DNA of 64,000 nt. It comes from Strix aluco (lineage: Eukaryota; Chordata; Aves; Strigiformes; Strigidae). Positions within the stretch are counted from its first letter, which is position 1, and the number at the start of each line of letters is the position of its first letter. Below the pieces are notes generated by a model, which worked only from the letters and a program-made list of their open reading frames with translations, searched no databases and was not told the DNA's origin. A program made the translations under genes and the position numbers. Location: assembly GCF_031877795.1 (NCBI RefSeq), contig NC_133932.1:26848180-26912179 (forward strand). The letters run 5' to 3'. Of the stretch, positions 1 through 14,357 are shown one piece after another.

Positions 1-1910
1 AGGGCTGATGGGCCAGGGCTAGGACTTCCCTGTTCAGTGAAGCTGAGCTGCAATATCAATTTGTATACTTGGTCTTATATATAAGTATTCACTCTTGCTA
101 TTCTCTTGTATTTCCATATCTAATTAAGTGAATATGCCCAAGCTTTCTCTCACATACGCAACGTCACCCTTCTGTGCAAGCAAAATCTCACATTATTTGA
201 CACTGGTTTAAAATGAAATTGATTAGCAGAGGTTAGACAACCCCCACTGATAACAATGTTGAATCCCTACTGCGTACACAGGTAACCGAGCACTTGGCTC
301 TGTATTACGAGGTCAAGTAAGAGAACTATTTCAATTTCTCAGACTAAAGCACAGGTCAGGTTCTTGTTGCCTTCTAATCTCTAAGTCTAGCAAGTGGAGA
401 AAAAAGATAAAAAACAAAATAAGGGTATTTACTCTGTTTCTGAATGAAGACTATGTCTGGTGGAAGGGTTACCTGCTGTCTTACCTGGTCTTAATTTTAT
501 CCCTGACTGATGCACAGGCTAGTCTAATGCAGTGCACTGCTAGGAAGACATTGCCCTTTCTTGCTAGTTTTATGCAAGCATCTTTTCTTATATTCTATTG
601 TTAAGTAATGCCTCCATACAACTACAACCAGGTGTTTTGTCAGTGCTAGACTGAACATCCACCCAGGAATGCTAACGTAAGCCTTTCGGGCTCTGGGATG
701 GGGTACGCTTTTGCCACAAACCTCCCTTCTGGATGCTCAGTCCAACTTAAATCCCCACATTTTAGTCCCACACCTGTAAAATTTTAACAGTCCCATTCTT
801 ACTCTACTTTAGTGTGTTCATGTGGCTTTAGTGTGTTCATGTTCCAGAACACAGTGGAGTACTATTTCCAGCTACAATTTCTGTGCTCCTGTATTACAAA
901 ATAATCATTAGCATATGAAACAAAAAACACAGACTTTGAGGTGGGGTGGGGAAATCACTTCTTCCTTGGATATAATCTACTCCTTCCAGCAAAAGGAAAC
1001 TACAATAACCAAACCACTACTCATAGGAGACCCACGGTTTCACCAAGTTTCATGACAAGCTCCCCTTGGAATCAGTGCATGGTACGGTTAAGGGACTTGA
1101 CTGTCCCCCTTGGAAAAGCCACATTTACTGCAACATAGCTATTAAAAGGAACAACTAAAACAAATGTTAGTTAGCATATTAAAAGAAAGCGTTAACTGTT
1201 TGGTCCCAAACTCAGCCTTTACCTCTAAAAAAAAGAACTCACTTTCTCCAGACACTGTAGGGCTATTTCCCCTAAATTTGGCTGTGTTCCACTTTAGTCT
1301 GATGTTCTCTCACACCCAGTGTTGAAGCTTACAAGAAGAGCAGGGAGCAGTGAAAAACAAAGACAGGTTTCCCTCGTAACAGGAATAAATATTTTTAAGA
1401 AATCACAGAAGTGCAATTTGGCATGTTAAAGGAGATGCCTAGAGCTCTCCCTTTAAAAAGCCTCTTTTAGGACCAAAACCTTTTACATTCTCTTTCTCAC
1501 AAGTAGATGTTCACATGCTCTAATCTAATTTTAGAATGTCCTTCCTAGATTAATTTTTAAACTCAAGTCTGGATACTTTTTATCCTTTTTCTGTCCAGAT
1601 AACACTGTTGAGCCTGTCTGTCCCACTACTGAAGGCATCAAGGACATGGAAGTCATGCTGCCACAGGTTTGCATCCCACCCTTTCCCACAAAGAGCAGAA
1701 AAACCAAAACGAGAGTCACCTTTGTGTACAGGAACAGGACACTGTGCTTGCAGGCCAAGACCCATAACTTCCTACAGCATGCATGCTATTAATATGTACT
1801 TTCTGTCACAAAGATGGCAACAAAGCCATCTAATTAAATGCTGCAAGACGTAAAAGAAAGACACAGCACTGTTCCCAAACTTTTACAGAAAAAAGTATAA
1901 CTAAGCATAC

Positions 1911-1960
1911 CTTCCTTCATTCATAAGGTAGCCAGTCCAGGCTGAGGCTTGACAGCATCT
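1911..1960 (-). other. Candidate internal exon, 50 bp
   Basis: On the minus strand the acceptor TTTACTCTTGTTACAG precedes 50 bp that end GAATGAAGGAAG before the donor GTATGC. Each frame is short: a frame from an ATG two bases in runs MLSSLSLDWLPYE and stops, and the frame continuing from the 63-bp candidate exon stops at 1,923-1,921. It could be a non-coding 5' exon, a terminal coding segment or chance. It is colinear with the other minus-strand candidates and the CpG island. Confidence 0.3.
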
Positions 1961-3585
1961 CTGTAACAAGAGTAAACCCACCACAGACTTCAAAGTATAA
2001 ATACATAACTAAACTTTCTGGCAGCTTTCTCTTTACTAGATATAATTCAACTTCTGTAGCTTTAGCTATGCCTGATACAGCTCACAAATAGGACAATTTT
2101 AACCAATGTCTGTTTATATACTTTTATTTAGAAGGGTCTTATACCTGAAAGCCTGTATACAAGACATCTTTTGAAAGGAAAGGAACACTTCAGACAACCA
2201 GTGGTGACAATGTGAACTATTTAAGGAAGAAGTAAGATACTTTAGACTAAGTCAGCTCTTCCCATTCCACTTGCAAACAGCTGGGAAGAAAAACCCCAAA
2301 CTGTAATGGTCATTAAAAGGGGATGAGGGAGGAATTAAACCAGCCTCTGATGGATCTTAAAGCCCTTTGCCAGAGCTGGGAGGTACAGCATGGATTGGTT
2401 CCTTCATTTTGCTGCCTACAACTGCTACACAGTTTTGGTTACACATCACATTTCACCAGCTTTCCACTTGTGAGAGTTCATACCCTAGACTGGCTACCCG
2501 GCTCACAGCAGTTCTGGCACAATATATAACATTTTATAAAAAATATGTTTTAAAGCTATCAATGCAATGATCTTATCAACTAAGTAGCAAAAAAGCATGT
2601 GTGCAGAACAGACTCTGCAAGTCCTACACGACAATGACAGCACACACAACAAGCTAGAACACTGTATTTTTTACCTCTTACACTACACCAGAGTTAAACA
2701 ACTTGCTCCTAGTGGCACTCTTAGATCCACGGAGCAGCACGTTTTCCCACTGGTCTCTAGCAGTCTGCTGTCTCAGGAATCAGAGCAAACCCCATGTTCA
2801 GAAGGTCACTGACAGGGTTCATAAGCCACATGGTGCTCCTGTCAGCTCCTCTTTTTCCTCTTGAGACAGTCTCCAGGAGCTCCAGAAACCTTGCACACAG
2901 TCACGTTGCTAAAGCACGCTTCACACAACCCAGCACTTTCCCCTCCGCCATCGCTTTTCCCCTCCACATGGTTGGTCTTCCCTGTACATTGTTTAACAAG
3001 TTGTAAAATTAAAGGATACTCAATCCAGGCCAAAGGAATTATTCAAAATTGCCATCATCTGCATGCTGTTAACTAACAGATTTATTTCATGAAGACTTTT
3101 CCCTCTTGCCCACAGAGGCAGAGAATCAAACAAGTCACACAGAAGTTAAGGTGCCAAATTGTGGTGATATCCATAATTCTCCAACAAGTGGTATTTCCAG
3201 TGACACAAGTAACAATGTCCTCCAAGTTCCAAGTGTTTAGGACTAGTAAGTCTCCATCGCATTCCTATCACATTAGTATCACATTAGGAGGCTTCCCCAG
3301 AAACTAAAGGATTCTTTTTTTTTTAAATTTCTAAAGCATGCCCACTGCTAAACCCAATTCATTCATTCTCCAGCTTATCCTTCCACACTCTCCTTTACAT
3401 TTAGAAAAAAATACTGGGTTTTGCATTCAGACTAGGACAGCTCAGGTATCTCCTCTTTCTCTGCCATGAGTAGCCAAACTTCTCTTCACAGCTTTGCTTC
3501 TCATCACTTTGCTCCACCAGTATGCCCACAGACAATGCCTGCAAATGATGGCCATGGGCTATATTAAAATATAAATTACCACATT

Positions 3586-3601
3586 GGGGGGGGGGGGGGG
3601 G
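3586..3601. repeat. G homopolymer, 16 bases
   Basis: A run of 16 G residues is followed by a short GCAGGCAGGGCAT segment. Such runs are length-unstable and prone to assembly error. Confidence 0.95.
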
Positions 3602-5292
3602 CAGGCAGGGCATGGGTATTACACTTCAGCACAGACAGTCTGATTTATTTGTTTTAATAAAATATGCTTTCCAGCATATTTAGAGACTCTAAGACAGAAA
3701 TATTTCAGTAAAAGGTGTCCATCTTAAACCGAGGTACTCAAATAACTCCAAAAACATAGCTGACATTAGGTCAGACTTGTATTACTTATGCACGTGTGAT
3801 AGGTTTGTGTGCGGTGGGGTTGTAGCCCCAAGTAGTGGCAAACAGCACTTGTAAACTGGAAGGAAGCTATGCCCACAGACCACAAAGTATCAATATTCAG
3901 TGCTGGTCAAATCCAATGGGAAACAAGCCTCCCCATTGTGCCACGGTCACTGTGCAACTCAAACATAAACCACTTATGCATTTCCAGAAGAAAACATTTT
4001 ATGCACACATTACACATGAGCAATCTGCAAAGACTAAACGGCACATACAAGGTAACCAAAGAGAGCTAATAAAAGCATACAGAAGACATTATACCTTTCC
4101 CTCTTCTCTGTGATCTCATTTTAGTAATTACCAGTTATTTCTACATATCTTAAGTGACTCACTTGTAAATAACAAGTACAGGAATACAGTGATGGAACAC
4201 ACCATTAGTGCATGTACGGGGAGTCAGAATTCAGAAAAGTGAGATCATGAATTATATTTATATTTACATTTACAGTTTTATATAGTCTAGTGATTAAATC
4301 AAAAGAGAAAAATCATAGGAATATTTGCCCTTATCTTAATTAGTAAGGCTGTTTATGCAGGCTGAAAGGTAAGCATGTGTTTGTTTCTCCATCTCATTTT
4401 TATTTATTACAGCTGAAGAGCACTGCATTATCTGTAGCCTTCAAATCATGAGAAGCCTCCAAACATAATTTTTGCAGAAATGGTTTTTAAAAGTGACACA
4501 TGTAGAAATTTCACATTTGATCCGTATGAGTGAGACCTGTTTTACCCAGAAAGAGTAAGGATCTCACTCAGAAAGATATGAAAGCATACAAAATAATCAC
4601 AACTCATCCCCTTCAAGGACTTCTATCACTACCTTTTTTTCCCCCCTAAAATTTCTACAAGTAAATTTCATCACAGCAATTTCACTTATGTCATAAGGTG
4701 GCCCTCTGCCCTAATTCTTCCAAACATGTACGTGTGAGATCATTTGATAGAGGTCTTATATACAGAATCTAAATTAGAATTAAAAAACAACCAACCATAA
4801 AAACACAACCCCAAAACACCCAAAAAGTAACCCCCACACTATGTTCTTTGTCCCCAGGACAGCATGCAGGTGTTCAGGAACTGAAAAATTAATCCCATCC
4901 AATACTTCCCTCCCAGGCTTAAAGAGTGTTTGATGTTCCTAGTACCACCAGCTCCAATATACTCATTGTCACATGCCCTTCCAAGAGTCTTTCTCCTATC
5001 TACAGTTTTGATACTGAAGCACAATAACTGCAATATGCAGGAATAATTCAGTATTTTATGTTACTTTGCTGAATTATTTAAACAACCACTATTATTTCTA
5101 CAATCCAGGGCATCTTGTCAGAGTTCTTCAAATCCTGCAGATGATCTCCACATAACGTGGGCAAGTTTAACAAAACTAAGTTTTCCACAGCAATAAGCTC
5201 TATGATACATATGGAACAGCTGCATTTCCAAGCCACTCTCTTTGCTCAGCGAGGAAGGGCAGTGGGTGAGGAGACAACACACCCTGACTTAC

Positions 5293-5319
5293 GCCATCCC
5301 ACTGCAGGGAAGGGACCTT
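5293..5319 (-). other. Candidate microexon, 27 bp
   Basis: On the minus strand the acceptor TTCCTCTGCAG is followed 27 bases later by a strong donor, GATGGC then GTAAGT. A second acceptor (TTTATCCACAG) upstream would give a 68-bp version, 5,293-5,360. The local sequence is more GC-rich than its surroundings. Microexons are often false positives by eye, so this is weak. Confidence 0.15.
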
Positions 5320-6674
5320 CTGCAGAGGAACGGAGCAGGTCACTGCGGTCAGTGGCACTGCTGTGGATAAACCTGACAAAGTCCACCTGCCACAGCACCA
5401 AGCAGTAAGCTAACAAGAATTAGATCAGATAGCAGATCTACAAGTGTTTATAGCCCATGACTCAACATTCCCCCCTGTACAGCGACCTTTAAGGAGGACA
5501 GGAAAAGGAGATGAGCATGCTTATATGTTAAATTCATACAATCCATTATCCAAAAGAGTAACTGATATCTGAGGCTCTAAATCTACTTAAGTAGCAGAAC
5601 AGCAATGGCCTACAATATCCCCAAAAGGCCGCAGCAGAGGAAATTGGATTGTTTCTGTGCTCCTGGTATCTTGTGAAGCATGTGCAATTTTCCTCAAAAA
5701 AGTAACAACAAAGTCATAAGGTAGGAGACACAGAAATAGCATGATCATCAGCACAAAGAGGATATTTTAAGACCTGCTTTAATGCTTAAGTTCAGTTTTA
5801 GAGACAAAATACAGCTCGTATTTGCCTAGACAAGGCTCTGAAGACATCAGAGCTAGAAGAACCATATATAGCACTGGAGCCCAAAATATCCAGTATTACC
5901 CCAGAAGTAGCGTTCAAACACTGTTCATCTCCGCTACTGCACATTAGAATACTTTGAAAACAAAACCAGAGCAGGGTAATGCAAAAATGAAGTTGCCTGG
6001 AAGGCCTGAAGGGCACACTGAACAGACCCCTTTTCATCAAGAAAATTCACAGTAGAAAATGACTAATGATAAAACTTGAGGTCCAGAAGATAAAGTCTGG
6101 GAAAGCGACCTTTTATGTATTTCAGATCAAAAGCCAGCTGTGTCATACGTGTGCTGAGATAGCCTTGGACATGTGACAAACTAGCTTAAAAATAAAAGGT
6201 TGTGAGCAAGCACTCCAGACAACTGTGTTGAAGAGCTATATCCAAAAGACCCAGTCAAACTTTCATGTTTGATACTGCAACCCAAGGACAAGCCAGAGTT
6301 CAGTAAACATGATTCTGCACAACCTTGTTATCTTTTCATCTTGACAGTTAAACCTATGTAGGGGAGTGCAAAGAGGTTACAAAATGCTATCAGCACAGTT
6401 TACTAAATGTTCTTTTTTGCATTTATTTTGTAGCAGGATAAAACTTAAGGTAGCAGAGAATTAAACACCTGTAAGTTGAGAGAACCAGGACTGATTCTTG
6501 AGAAGTCACCTTGACCTCCAGCAGCAAAGGGAAATTTTTCTTCAAGAAATTTTGCACTCTTACATGGCCACTGTTGAGCAGTTCAGAGCAGATTTGCTCT
6601 TAGTACTGTTAGCTAAACAGAAGTGGATGGCAAAGGTGCATAGATTCTTCCCTTCTTTCCCATAAATAAGGCCT

Positions 6675-6937
6675 GAAGTAGCTCGTAGCGATAGGATGAG
6701 GGGTAATGGTTTTAAACTGAAAGAGGTTAGATTTAAATTAAATATTAGGAAGAAATCTTTACTGTAAGGGTGGTGAGACACGGGAACAGGTTAACCAGAG
6801 AAGCTGTAACTGCCCCCTCCCTGGCAGTGTTCAAAGGCCAGATTGGATGAGACTTTGAGCAACCTGGTCTAGTGGAAGGGGGGTAGGAACTAGATGATCT
6901 TTAAGGCCCCTTCCAACCCAAACCATTCTATGATTTT
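6675..6937 (+). mobile_element. CR1 LINE 3' fragment, plus strand
   Basis: This is the last 260 bp or so of a CR1 retrotransposon in forward orientation. It starts near GATAGGATGAGGGGTAATGG and continues through a degraded form of the CR1 ORF2 C-terminus. It ends with AGATGATCTTTAAGG, CCCCTTCCAACCCAAACC and ATTCTATGAT, the typical avian CR1 tail. It is 5'-truncated, as most CR1 copies are, and carries several substitutions, so it is not recent. It lies within the presumed intron of the leftward gene. Confidence 0.93.
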
Positions 6938-8165
6938 AAGTAACAGATAAAGGACATGCTTCAGCTGGTTTTGCCTTTCTATCCCATAACCATAGACGTC
7001 TTCTCCATTATTCAGGGAGTTCTAGGACTTTTAACATATCATCTTGGAATTCTGGTGAAGTCTTGGCCCTGAAGTCAATAGCACCATTCCTTCCAATTTC
7101 CAAGGTTAAAATTTGCACACTTATCTGTGGTGTTCCTCCTCTCCAACCCTCACCCCTTTTATATCATTATATTCTTGTTTTGAACTTTAGCTTCTTATCC
7201 TCCTTCTCACATATTGCCCAGGAGAGATTTTGCTTAACTCTTCTGAAATCACCTTTACATCACTTCAAGATATGATTGTTATTCAATATTATGATTGTTA
7301 TTAAAGAAAAATTAAGCTATTGTTCTAGCTGCACATTTAGGAAGCACAAACTAGTACCTGAAGTCTTCAACTTTTACAAAAATAAGAGGGGAAGGATGCT
7401 CTTCGGTATGAGTTACAGGCTGTTTCCACAATCTAGAAATGGTCAGATAAGACTATTCATTGACTTAATCAGCCTTTAAAGGATATTCTCACTGTTGTGT
7501 AATTAATTAAGCACCTAAAATTCTAGTAAGCAGAAGAAAGTTAGCTACCTCGACAAGGAGGAGCCCATGTACTATTCTTGTTACATGAGGGGAAAAAAAA
7601 AAAAAAAATGTCACAAAAGCAAGTACCTGCAAAATAAGGCCAACACAGCAGCAGCCCAAATAGTTCCAGAAAGAGCTGTGCAGAAGGAGTTGTTTCCAAG
7701 TTTGATGGTAGCTTTGTCCTTCCCCACCAAACTCAGCCCAGCTACAGGGCTGGCAGAACACACTTGCTTAGACACCACCACCCACTGGGGATGCCTGCTT
7801 CTCCGGGTGGGAGCTGCATTTCTAGAAAAATGGCCACAAGCAGGAGATGAAAAAGGTGTAGGAAAACAGGTTTTGGGGGGGGGTGTTTGGTGTTTAGGTT
7901 GGTTTTTTTTTTTTTTTTACATGACACTTCTCATGTACTCGCCTTTTTGATAACTGCAAAAACTCCAAAGTGAGTGGAGAAAAAGAATCACTTAGGCAAG
8001 TAATTTTTTCCATTAACAACAAGCAAAACAACTATATTCAAACAAAGCTGAGGGCTACAGACAAGAAAATGAAGGTCTAGACCCTGTTCTTTCTACTGCC
8101 TGAGAAATGAAGGCAGAAACCAGTAGCTTGATGTTCTTCCCTGCTGTTTTATGCTGTTTTTTCAC

Positions 8166-8228
8166 CTTTTTATCAGCAGTGGTAATAAAGACAGAAGAAG
8201 CACCAAATAACAAAGCATGACTCCCATC
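8166..8228 (-). other. Candidate internal exon, 63 bp
   Basis: On the minus strand a long pyrimidine tract ending TTTTTGCCAG precedes a 63-bp segment that ends AAAAAG before the donor GTGAAA. Its length is a multiple of three and two of the three frames are open. The frame that continues from the candidate exon at 14,358-14,442 encodes a strongly hydrophobic stretch beginning MGVMLCYLVLLLSLL. The other open frame begins DGSHALLFGASSVF. The splice signals are good, but a chance match in intron DNA cannot be excluded without transcript data. Confidence 0.27.
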
Positions 8229-11200
8229 CTGGCAAAAAGAGGGAGGGGGAACAAGACGTAAATGGAAGTGGATGGACTACTTATGGCAATTATTGTAAAA
8301 TATTTTTGCACTGTCTTCCTTAATGTAGCTCCTTTCCTACCAAAAGGCCTCAAATAGTTCTGAGAGGTTCCCTTTGTAGAACAAGGAGAAAGAAAAACTG
8401 AAATAAGAATATGCCATGAAGATAAATTTTCCCAATAATGCAAGCTACAGGAAACATGTAGAGGTCAAATAAAACTATTATTTGCCTTTTCAAACACTAT
8501 TTTCTTCAGCTGCTAAATAAAAACATTATGAAGCCATTTTACACAGTGAAATTTAACCTTATATTAACCTTCCATATTAAGTAAACAAACCTTTCTAGCC
8601 AATAAGCATCTCTGTGAACTCTCCAAGATGATAAGCAATACCTTAATTACATTCATTTACATGACTTTGAAATTGTTCCAGACCAAAGTCAACAACTAAC
8701 AAGGTCAAAGAGTATGGAAATCTAAAATAAGGAGAAATCCATAGTCGGCCAGTTTACACAACCATGGTGCAGCATCCTTTCTACTCAGTTTGTAAAGGGT
8801 CAGGCATACCAACCAAGTACTCACCTTTTCATCAATTACATCAAAAAAGCAAATCCTCTGAAACAGCAGAGACTGTGAGTGCATCCTTTCTTTTTTTGAA
8901 GACTATTCAAAGTTGAAAACAATGGACACTTCAGAGTTGTTTTTAATGCCTAACGGCCAATCAAGCTGTACGAATATCTTATGCAAATATTTTAGAATAT
9001 TATAACTGAAAGGCACAATACAAAAGAAGAGATTTTTTTTTAAATGCAGCCAATTCACTGACAATTACAGAATATTTGGTATAGTGCCATTATATTCAGT
9101 AATGCTAAACTGAATAGTTTTGTTGGGATTTATCCAATGATGAAAGTGCAACAGTAGAAGAGAAGCCACCATATTGACTCCACATCACTCTACTTCATGA
9201 ACTCCCCAGACTCAGAGAGAAGCCCAAGCCCAATAAAAATCACTGCTTAGATTTCCACTTTCAGCAACAAAACTAGACTATACCCTTAAGGTACGGGGAG
9301 AAAATATCCTGTGTTTAGTCCTGAGTACAATCTTTAGCACGCTACCTGAAAACCTTTATTATTCAATCTGTGCTATGCTTAGAGCAGGAAATGCTAATTA
9401 TACTCAATATACAGCAATTATAAAGATTTTAATAGTAGCTGTTGCAAGAAACTTGATAAAGTATGTTCTGCCCTGAAACAGCAGAAAAGCAGACACAGCG
9501 TCCATCCCATTCCCAAGATATTAGATAATAGCTCAAGTATGATCAATAGCAATCAAATTAGCCAAAATATAGCATACACACACACTGCACTAATGGATCA
9601 TTTCAGGATTATATGATAATCATGAAAATATTACAAATATGCATGTATGAAAATCTGAAGTACAGCTTTTGGATTTAGGCAATCCCGTATCAATGCACTG
9701 CAGCTGACAACATTTTCTTAGTATTAAATTAGATAAATCTCCCTGCACCCTCACTTTACTAGCCAAGCACTTTTTACACAACTCTCAAGCCAACAACCTT
9801 CTGCAATTTAAGTATGATTTAGTGCAAGAGAAGCAATGAGTATTATAAAATTTATGCTTGTTCACCTTCTCTCCCCATAGAGAAGGGCAAGATGTTTTTT
9901 CATGTAAATATGTATTAGATCCAAATCATTTAAATAGATATTATTCCATAGAGAACATGATGCTGCATATGCCCATTTCAGCTCCATGTTACTAAATAAA
10001 CTGCAAGATAATGATGCTGCCTTGCTCATCCTAAAGGACACTGAAAATATTTCTAGGCATTTCAAACAGAAGTAAGAGACTTTCACAAGAGCAAAAGAAA
10101 AACTAAGGTGTCTCTGACAAAGCTAGATAAGGTGAAGACAAGTTACTCGTAAATCCCAAATTAGTACATCTCTTCAGGAGGGGGCCATAACTGTTACAGC
10201 AAAAGTATAGCTCAGGTACGTGGAACAGTCTTTACAGTATGAATATCAACTCATTACTGCCATCAATTTCTATTTTCTTTTAAATGAAGCAAGGGAAAGA
10301 ATCATGTTTGCAAGGAGAAAAAACAAGATATTTTAGACAGGTGACTAAAAGTTAATGTAGCAATGTTAAATGCAAGGTGCCAAATGTTAATTTCATGCAG
10401 TTTTATTTCTCAGTTATATTTAGCTACAAGTGTCACTGCTTAAATGGAGGAGAGAGAAAACAGGGATAACTTAAAGCTATGTCTTTTAAAAATGAGAGCT
10501 TTAAGCATTACTTTTAAGTGAGCACATATATCTCACTGCTTTTCACAAAATACAAGTTAATCGGTGTGGTACCATAAAATACATTTATATTTAACAATTT
10601 AATTCAGAGTCATGTATTTACTTAAAGTGAGGAAGACTGTTATTGGTCTTGAAGCATATCATTTGGGCCACTGTCAGTTATCTTACAATACAGCCTGACC
10701 TCTACTTGATTTTAAAATAGGATAATCACCTTCAACTATGTATGAACCTTGAACATTATCAAAAACAGGTTTATTGCATCAACGATTTATTAATAGTCTT
10801 ATATTAATAGTAACATAACTTTGACTTTACAGAGTCATAAAGATGACGAGAAACACAGTCAAGACTTAGTGTGCTACCTATTTTATTTTAGGCTTAGAAG
10901 GCAACCTCATGATACAATCAGAAAAACTATCCAGAGACTAACAGCTACGAAGGAGAGAACAACAGAATACGCATGTATCATCTCAGTTAAGCAACGGAGT
11001 GGGAAGGATACAGAGAGCGTAACAAAGTTAAGATAAATACTGAAACCTTTTACGTACTGAAATTCTCCTCTAGCCGAAAGTGCTTGGAACTGTAAAACTG
11101 CTTGTGCCAAGGCAGGTAATGTCCAGACAAGCACATTAACAGCAACTGCTATACAGAAAAGGTGTGTGCCTTACGCAGGAGCACATTAAGTGAGATTCCC

Positions 11201-14200
11201 CTTCCAAGCAAAACACTGCAAGAGGACCAAAGCCTACAGGCTCGCATTCAAAACAAACTTGAGGAAGGAGGAAACATTCCTCCCAGACCTTTCTGATTCA
11301 AAACAATTGCCGCAGCAGCCCTGCCGCGTTCTTCATGTTGCACGGTCACTTTTATAGCTGTTAGCCCCGTTACAACACAGTTGACAGTTCAAACAAAGAG
11401 CAACTAAGAAAGTACGATATTCTATAACTGGCATTTACAGCATCGGCCTTGGACTTATACTCTTTACCAGACGGGCACACAAATCAATCTACCAGCTCAT
11501 AAAGGTGTGCTTTTTTAACCTCTAAAACAGATGGGATTGGCCAGAAATGCCTGGCATGTCAAACTGCTAATCACTGCTGCCCTTTGCACAAAATAACCCA
11601 CTTAAGTTGAGGCATGGTTGCACTGTAACAGACATTAGTCTGTGGGAAACCCATTTAACTGTCACATACTCCTGCCACTCCTGCTCTCCCTTAATTAAGC
11701 CTAATGCCTTATGCTTTGACCTTTTGTTCTAGCCTATTAACCCTATCTAGTACAAGTTCAAATATGTTAAACTTAAAAGTTTGCTGTAAAATATTAAATG
11801 CCAACCTACGGAAAGAACAAGGGGCATTTCTCTACCCTGTAAGTTACCAATCCCTTTACCAAATTTCCTAGGCTGACAAAATGGAAGCACTATGCAAGTC
11901 CCCAAAGACAAGATATATACAAATGCTAATCAATTTCACAGCAAAAAAGTGGAGTTTCTTCCACTTGCATAGCCTACTTTTTCCTCTTCAGAGGAAAAGG
12001 AGTGGGGGGAAAAAAAAAAGTGAAATTTCTGTTTGCAACTTCATATCCCCAGGCTTTCAGGTTTTTATCTGACAAGAAAGCACACACTATCAGTCAAGAT
12101 CACACTACACTCATTTGCTGTTCTCTGAAACCTATCATTAAAAATAAGACATAATTGGTTTACAGTGACCAATTCCTCCTCAATTAAAGGCTGCCTCTGC
12201 CAATATTGCTCATACTGAGTCACCACCTTGTTCTTTTGACAAAATAGCTACACTTGCTATTAGTTTTTAATTCTCATCTGTATCTTCTCATGAGTTGCAT
12301 CTTCTGAAGTTTCTCAGACTTGCATAAACTTACACAAGGAAATAAATTAAAAATTTTAGCTCACTGCTACAGACTTTTCCTTTGATGTAAGCTCAACTTC
12401 AGCATGACTGCCTTGCCCTCTTCTGTCTCTTACTTCATGAAGATTATACAGCATCAACAAGATCAACAGTTATGTTTGCAAAGCAGTACTCTTTTGTAGA
12501 AAGACCACCCTGATGGTCCAGAACTCTGACTTAAAACAAGAAATCTAATTCCAGTGACAAAAACAAACCTCTGATCAAGACACAATTCTACTGCACATAA
12601 AAGCTGTTTGCATTGCATACTATTGTAAATTTGTGTACCAACATAGGTATTCCACAATTAGTGCTTATAACCAATAAACAACCTGTTCCCCACCCCCCAA
12701 AAAAAAAAGTCAAGACATAGCACATGACTGTTTCATAATGTTGGTTAGAAATGGAAAAATGAATGCCAACGGTGTCAGGATTACCAGCCATGTTATACAC
12801 TGAGAAACACATTTTCTGAAATCTTTAGCTTAACCACCTTACTGACAAGCTGAATAGTTGGTGGAAGACCCTTATTTACAGCTTACATTTCCACAACTCT
12901 GACTAAATAGAACTGCTTTTAAACAGAAGTGACTATCTTGAAACAAAGCTTTGAAACACTTGAACTATTTTTAAAGATGTGAAAGACTTCAAAAAGCTTG
13001 TTGCCACAAAAGCCACTGTCTCCTAAATTCTGTTAAGGCTGTGTAAGTGACCATCTCCTGCTGATAACAACAATTTAAGTTTTAAATAGCTAATTAATTA
13101 TGGTTTAATTCTAAAGTGCCTGTCTCACCAATTCAGATACCAGCAAGGAGTACAATTAACTTTCCTGTAGCTACAGTTGTTCAGACAACTAAGAAGCACT
13201 ACAGCAACACTAGACTTTTTTTTTTTTTGAGGAATCAAATAGGAAACATTATGGAAAAAAAATGGATCCCTCATCATGATCTCCCTTTTTTTACAAAACA
13301 CTGATTCTGGATAAATCCAAATCTCCTCAATTTAAAAAGTGCAGATATTTTCTAATGAGCTCACTTTGCTATATTCTTCCATGTTGGAGATGCTCAAACT
13401 GCAGTACACAAGACCAATGCTATATTCAAATGAAGTCAAGCAACACATGGATTTATTAATTAAAAAAAAAAAAAAAGAAAAACATATCCTTGCATCTGCA
13501 ATCTGTGTCATTACAATGGATATGCGAGAAGTTTTGCAGGCTGGGATTTGGTATGACTGCCTCCAGCTTCTAGACCTTCTCTACTAATGCTCACAAAAGT
13601 TGCCACTGGAGGCAATGCAAATGAGTCCTAAGAGAGACCAGAAACAAAACAACAACTGCTTGTCAACCATTACATGCCCAAATTGTATTCTTTATGCTCA
13701 TCAGCATTCTCAAGTTCTTAGGCATGCATGTAGGCCCACCGAGGACAGTGGGGCTACTCAAGTGAATAAAATTACTCACAAACCAAAGTGCATATACATA
13801 AGCAATCACTGGACAACACTTGGGGAATTATTGCCCGGTATCAAAGAAAAATAGGATTTAGGAAATGGGAACCAAGGGAGCAGATCTAAACAAAATGACA
13901 GTGGTGCTAAATGTCTACAAGCCACTGTAATATAGTATCTAATAATGATTTTACTGTGACAGTCCCTTGCCACAGCTCAATTTGGATCTGTTTTATTTAA
14001 AAAAAATAAGAGATTGTAACACAGTAAGTTTTACTTAATTTTCTCTTTCACTCTGAAATTACATGTAAGTCAAGTTCTTCTCTATTTAGCTGCTACCTTC
14101 CAAACAAGTAACCTAAATCTTCAGGACTTACCAGCAAATTCCATACAAAAAGTTCAAACGCTACTAAAATACTTATTTCTCTTTCATCAGCACACTATAA

Positions 14201-14357
14201 AAAAAAATTCTTGTGAAAGAAAGATTAACTTGAAAATTTATCACTTCAAAACATACTATAATCCTGAAAGACTTATACATGGCAGACAGATTTCATGAGA
14301 GGATGAAGAAACCCCAAACCAAAGAGACAAGGTATATAACCCAAACAAATTATTTAC

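Larger units (their letters stand above)
1..6674. other. AT-rich presumed intron, no gene seen apart from small exon candidates
   Basis: No open frame here has protein-like character; the longest are about 70-90 codons and low in conservation-type features. The stretch contains the small minus-strand exon candidates listed separately, a 17-bp direct repeat at 807-842 and a G16 run at 3,586-3,601. If the proposed leftward gene is real, this is intron. Confidence 0.5.

Noticed and set aside
7567..7950. 127-codon open frame on the plus strand.
   Set aside because: It spans A16, a G run and T16, giving Lys, Gly and Phe runs. Not a credible protein.
11074..11116. Plus-strand acceptor (TTCTCCTCTAG) and donor (GGCAG then GTAATG) enclosing 43 bp.
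   Set aside because: Opposite strand to the other candidates and a mediocre donor; likely chance.
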